Below, piece after piece: positions 63,340 to 64,000 of a stretch of 64,000 nucleotides of DNA (the first letter of the stretch is position 1; the number at the start of each line of letters is the position of its first letter). A program made the translations under genes and the position numbers. The stretch covers positions 1-64,000 of the forward strand of contig JAOAIT010000048.1 of NCBI GenBank assembly GCA_026414565.1, in the 5' to 3' direction. The notes beneath the pieces were generated by a model. The model saw only the letters and a program-made list of their open reading frames with translations. It was not told the DNA's origin and did not search any database. The DNA is from Verrucomicrobiia bacterium (GTDB lineage: Bacteria > Verrucomicrobiota > Verrucomicrobiia > Limisphaerales > Fontisphaeraceae).

Positions 63340-64000
63340 TTATTCGTCGGGGTGGTCCGTCACACAGAAGCGGACGGTGAGGTAAAGGTTGGTGATGCCC
63401 AGGGGTTCCAAGGGGAGGTGGGCGAGGTAATGATTAACCACCTGGGGAGGATAGGAGACCTCCACGGGCGTTTCCCGGACCACCACTCCCAAGCCCCCGC
63501 AGCGGAAACAGGGGTATCCGCCGATGTGCCGTTCGCCCTCGCAGGTGGGACAGACGTGCTGGGCGGGGATGAGGAGGCGGACGTGGCCGCCCCAGCGGGC
63601 TTGGGCGGGGGTGATGGGGATATCAACGATTAGTTCCTCCACGTGCTCGGCTTTGGGATGTTCGGCGCCGTAGAAGTTGGTCCAGAGCCGGCCCACCACG
63701 TCTTCAAAGGAGGGACGGTAGGTTTGAAAAGACTGGGTGAGGGAGGCCTCGCCCAAGTTGATGCCTTCGTCGTCGGTGGCCCGCAAAGGCTCGGCGCGCC
63801 GGGGCTGGCGCAAAGGCTCAGCGGCGGACTGGCGCTGCTGGCGGCGCCGGCGGCGGGCGGCATCGTAAGCAGCGCGCAAACGTTCATTGCTGAGGACGCG
63901 GTAGGCCTCCTGGACTTCAATAAAAGGTTCTGCGTCCGCGCCAAAGCGATCGGGATGGGTTTCCAGGGCACGCCGCCGAAAGGCACTGCGAATTTCCTCC
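63340..64000 (-). CDS. DnaJ-family J-domain protein, 5' end missing
   Basis: The frame runs off the right edge of the window, so the N-terminus is missing. The visible part begins in a J-domain with the Hsp70-stimulating HPD motif (THPDRFG) and VQEAYRVLSNERLRAAYD. An acidic linker follows. The zinc-finger-like pair CPTCEGERH and CFRCGGLG is reduced compared with DnaJ's four CxxCxG repeats, so this is a variant J-protein. The C-terminal part (YLTVRFCV) is beta-rich as in DnaJ substrate domains. Confidence 0.85.
   Translation of the reverse strand, partial: EEIRSAFRRRALETHPDRFGADAEPFIEVQEAYRVLSNERLRAAYDAARRRRRQQRQSAAEPLRQPRRAEPLRATDDEGINLGEASLTQSFQTYRPSFEDVVGRLWTNFYGAEHPKAEHVEELIVDIPITPAQARWGGHVRLLIPAQHVCPTCEGERHIGGYPCFRCGGLGVVVRETPVEVSYPPQVVNHYLAHLPLEPLGITNLYLTVRFCVTDHPDE

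Overview
This window looks like a chromosomal segment of a GC-rich, Gram-negative member of the Verrucomicrobiota, probably the Pedosphaera/Limisphaera side of the phylum. The pointers are giant secreted proteins with lamin-tail, LamG and CotH-like domains, a beta-strand-repeat protein without a barrel that ends in the family's Tyr-Phe-Arg-Leu tail module, a XylR-type AraC regulator, an array of ACACGAA-type repeats, and lipopolysaccharide genes. The placement is inference from gene content; there is no rRNA here. The first 19 bases are the Tn5/Nextera mosaic end, so the left edge is a library artefact and real sequence starts at base 20.

Layout. 20-14074: two very large secreted proteins on the minus strand (LamG/lamin-tail/CotH-like, truncated by the adaptor, and an autotransporter-type beta-strand-repeat protein), with a divergent XylR-like regulator. 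14165-16250: a short, more AT-rich islet with two convergent HNH endonuclease genes. 16271-18124: glmS. 18194-18512: degenerate ACACGAA repeats. 18714-22907: a TIR / membrane / coiled-coil / 16x WD40 / carbohydrate-binding-like protein. 23003-24873: a CcsA/HemX-like membrane protein translationally coupled to hemA. 24951-33662, all minus: eno, an OGG1-type glycosylase, an RsmB-type methyltransferase, acnA, two small unknowns and a secreted serpin. 33800-38746: an SDR, a secreted degenerate metallopeptidase-like protein, then the envelope operon lpxK-lpxL-waaF. 38767-43765: nadA, a cobalamin adenosyltransferase, a candidate structured RNA with its own terminator, an FNR-type reductase and glgB.

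44072-49847: nrdR with an overlapping unknown gene, a three-gene ABC export or anchoring operon with a TPR partner, frr, and a RACE-type corrinoid activator. 50019-55035: uvrA coupled to a Uma2-type nuclease, a PfkB kinase and an orphan ABC ATPase. 55108-64000: an Ala/Lys/Glu-rich secreted coiled-coil protein, squalene/phytoene synthase, argH, an FHA membrane protein, a tail-anchored GNAT, a Tat-exported esterase, a membrane coiled-coil/TPR protein and a truncated J-domain protein.

Most genes are housekeeping or envelope functions. The least explained items are the structured RNA candidate near 40.5 kb, the TIR-WD40 receptor, the paired HNH islet, and a polar 10-mer (TCCCCTGCCC) seen nine times, always on the same strand and mostly at gene ends. 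The plus strand is G-rich over most of the window whatever the gene orientation, which suggests one replichore with plus as the leading strand.
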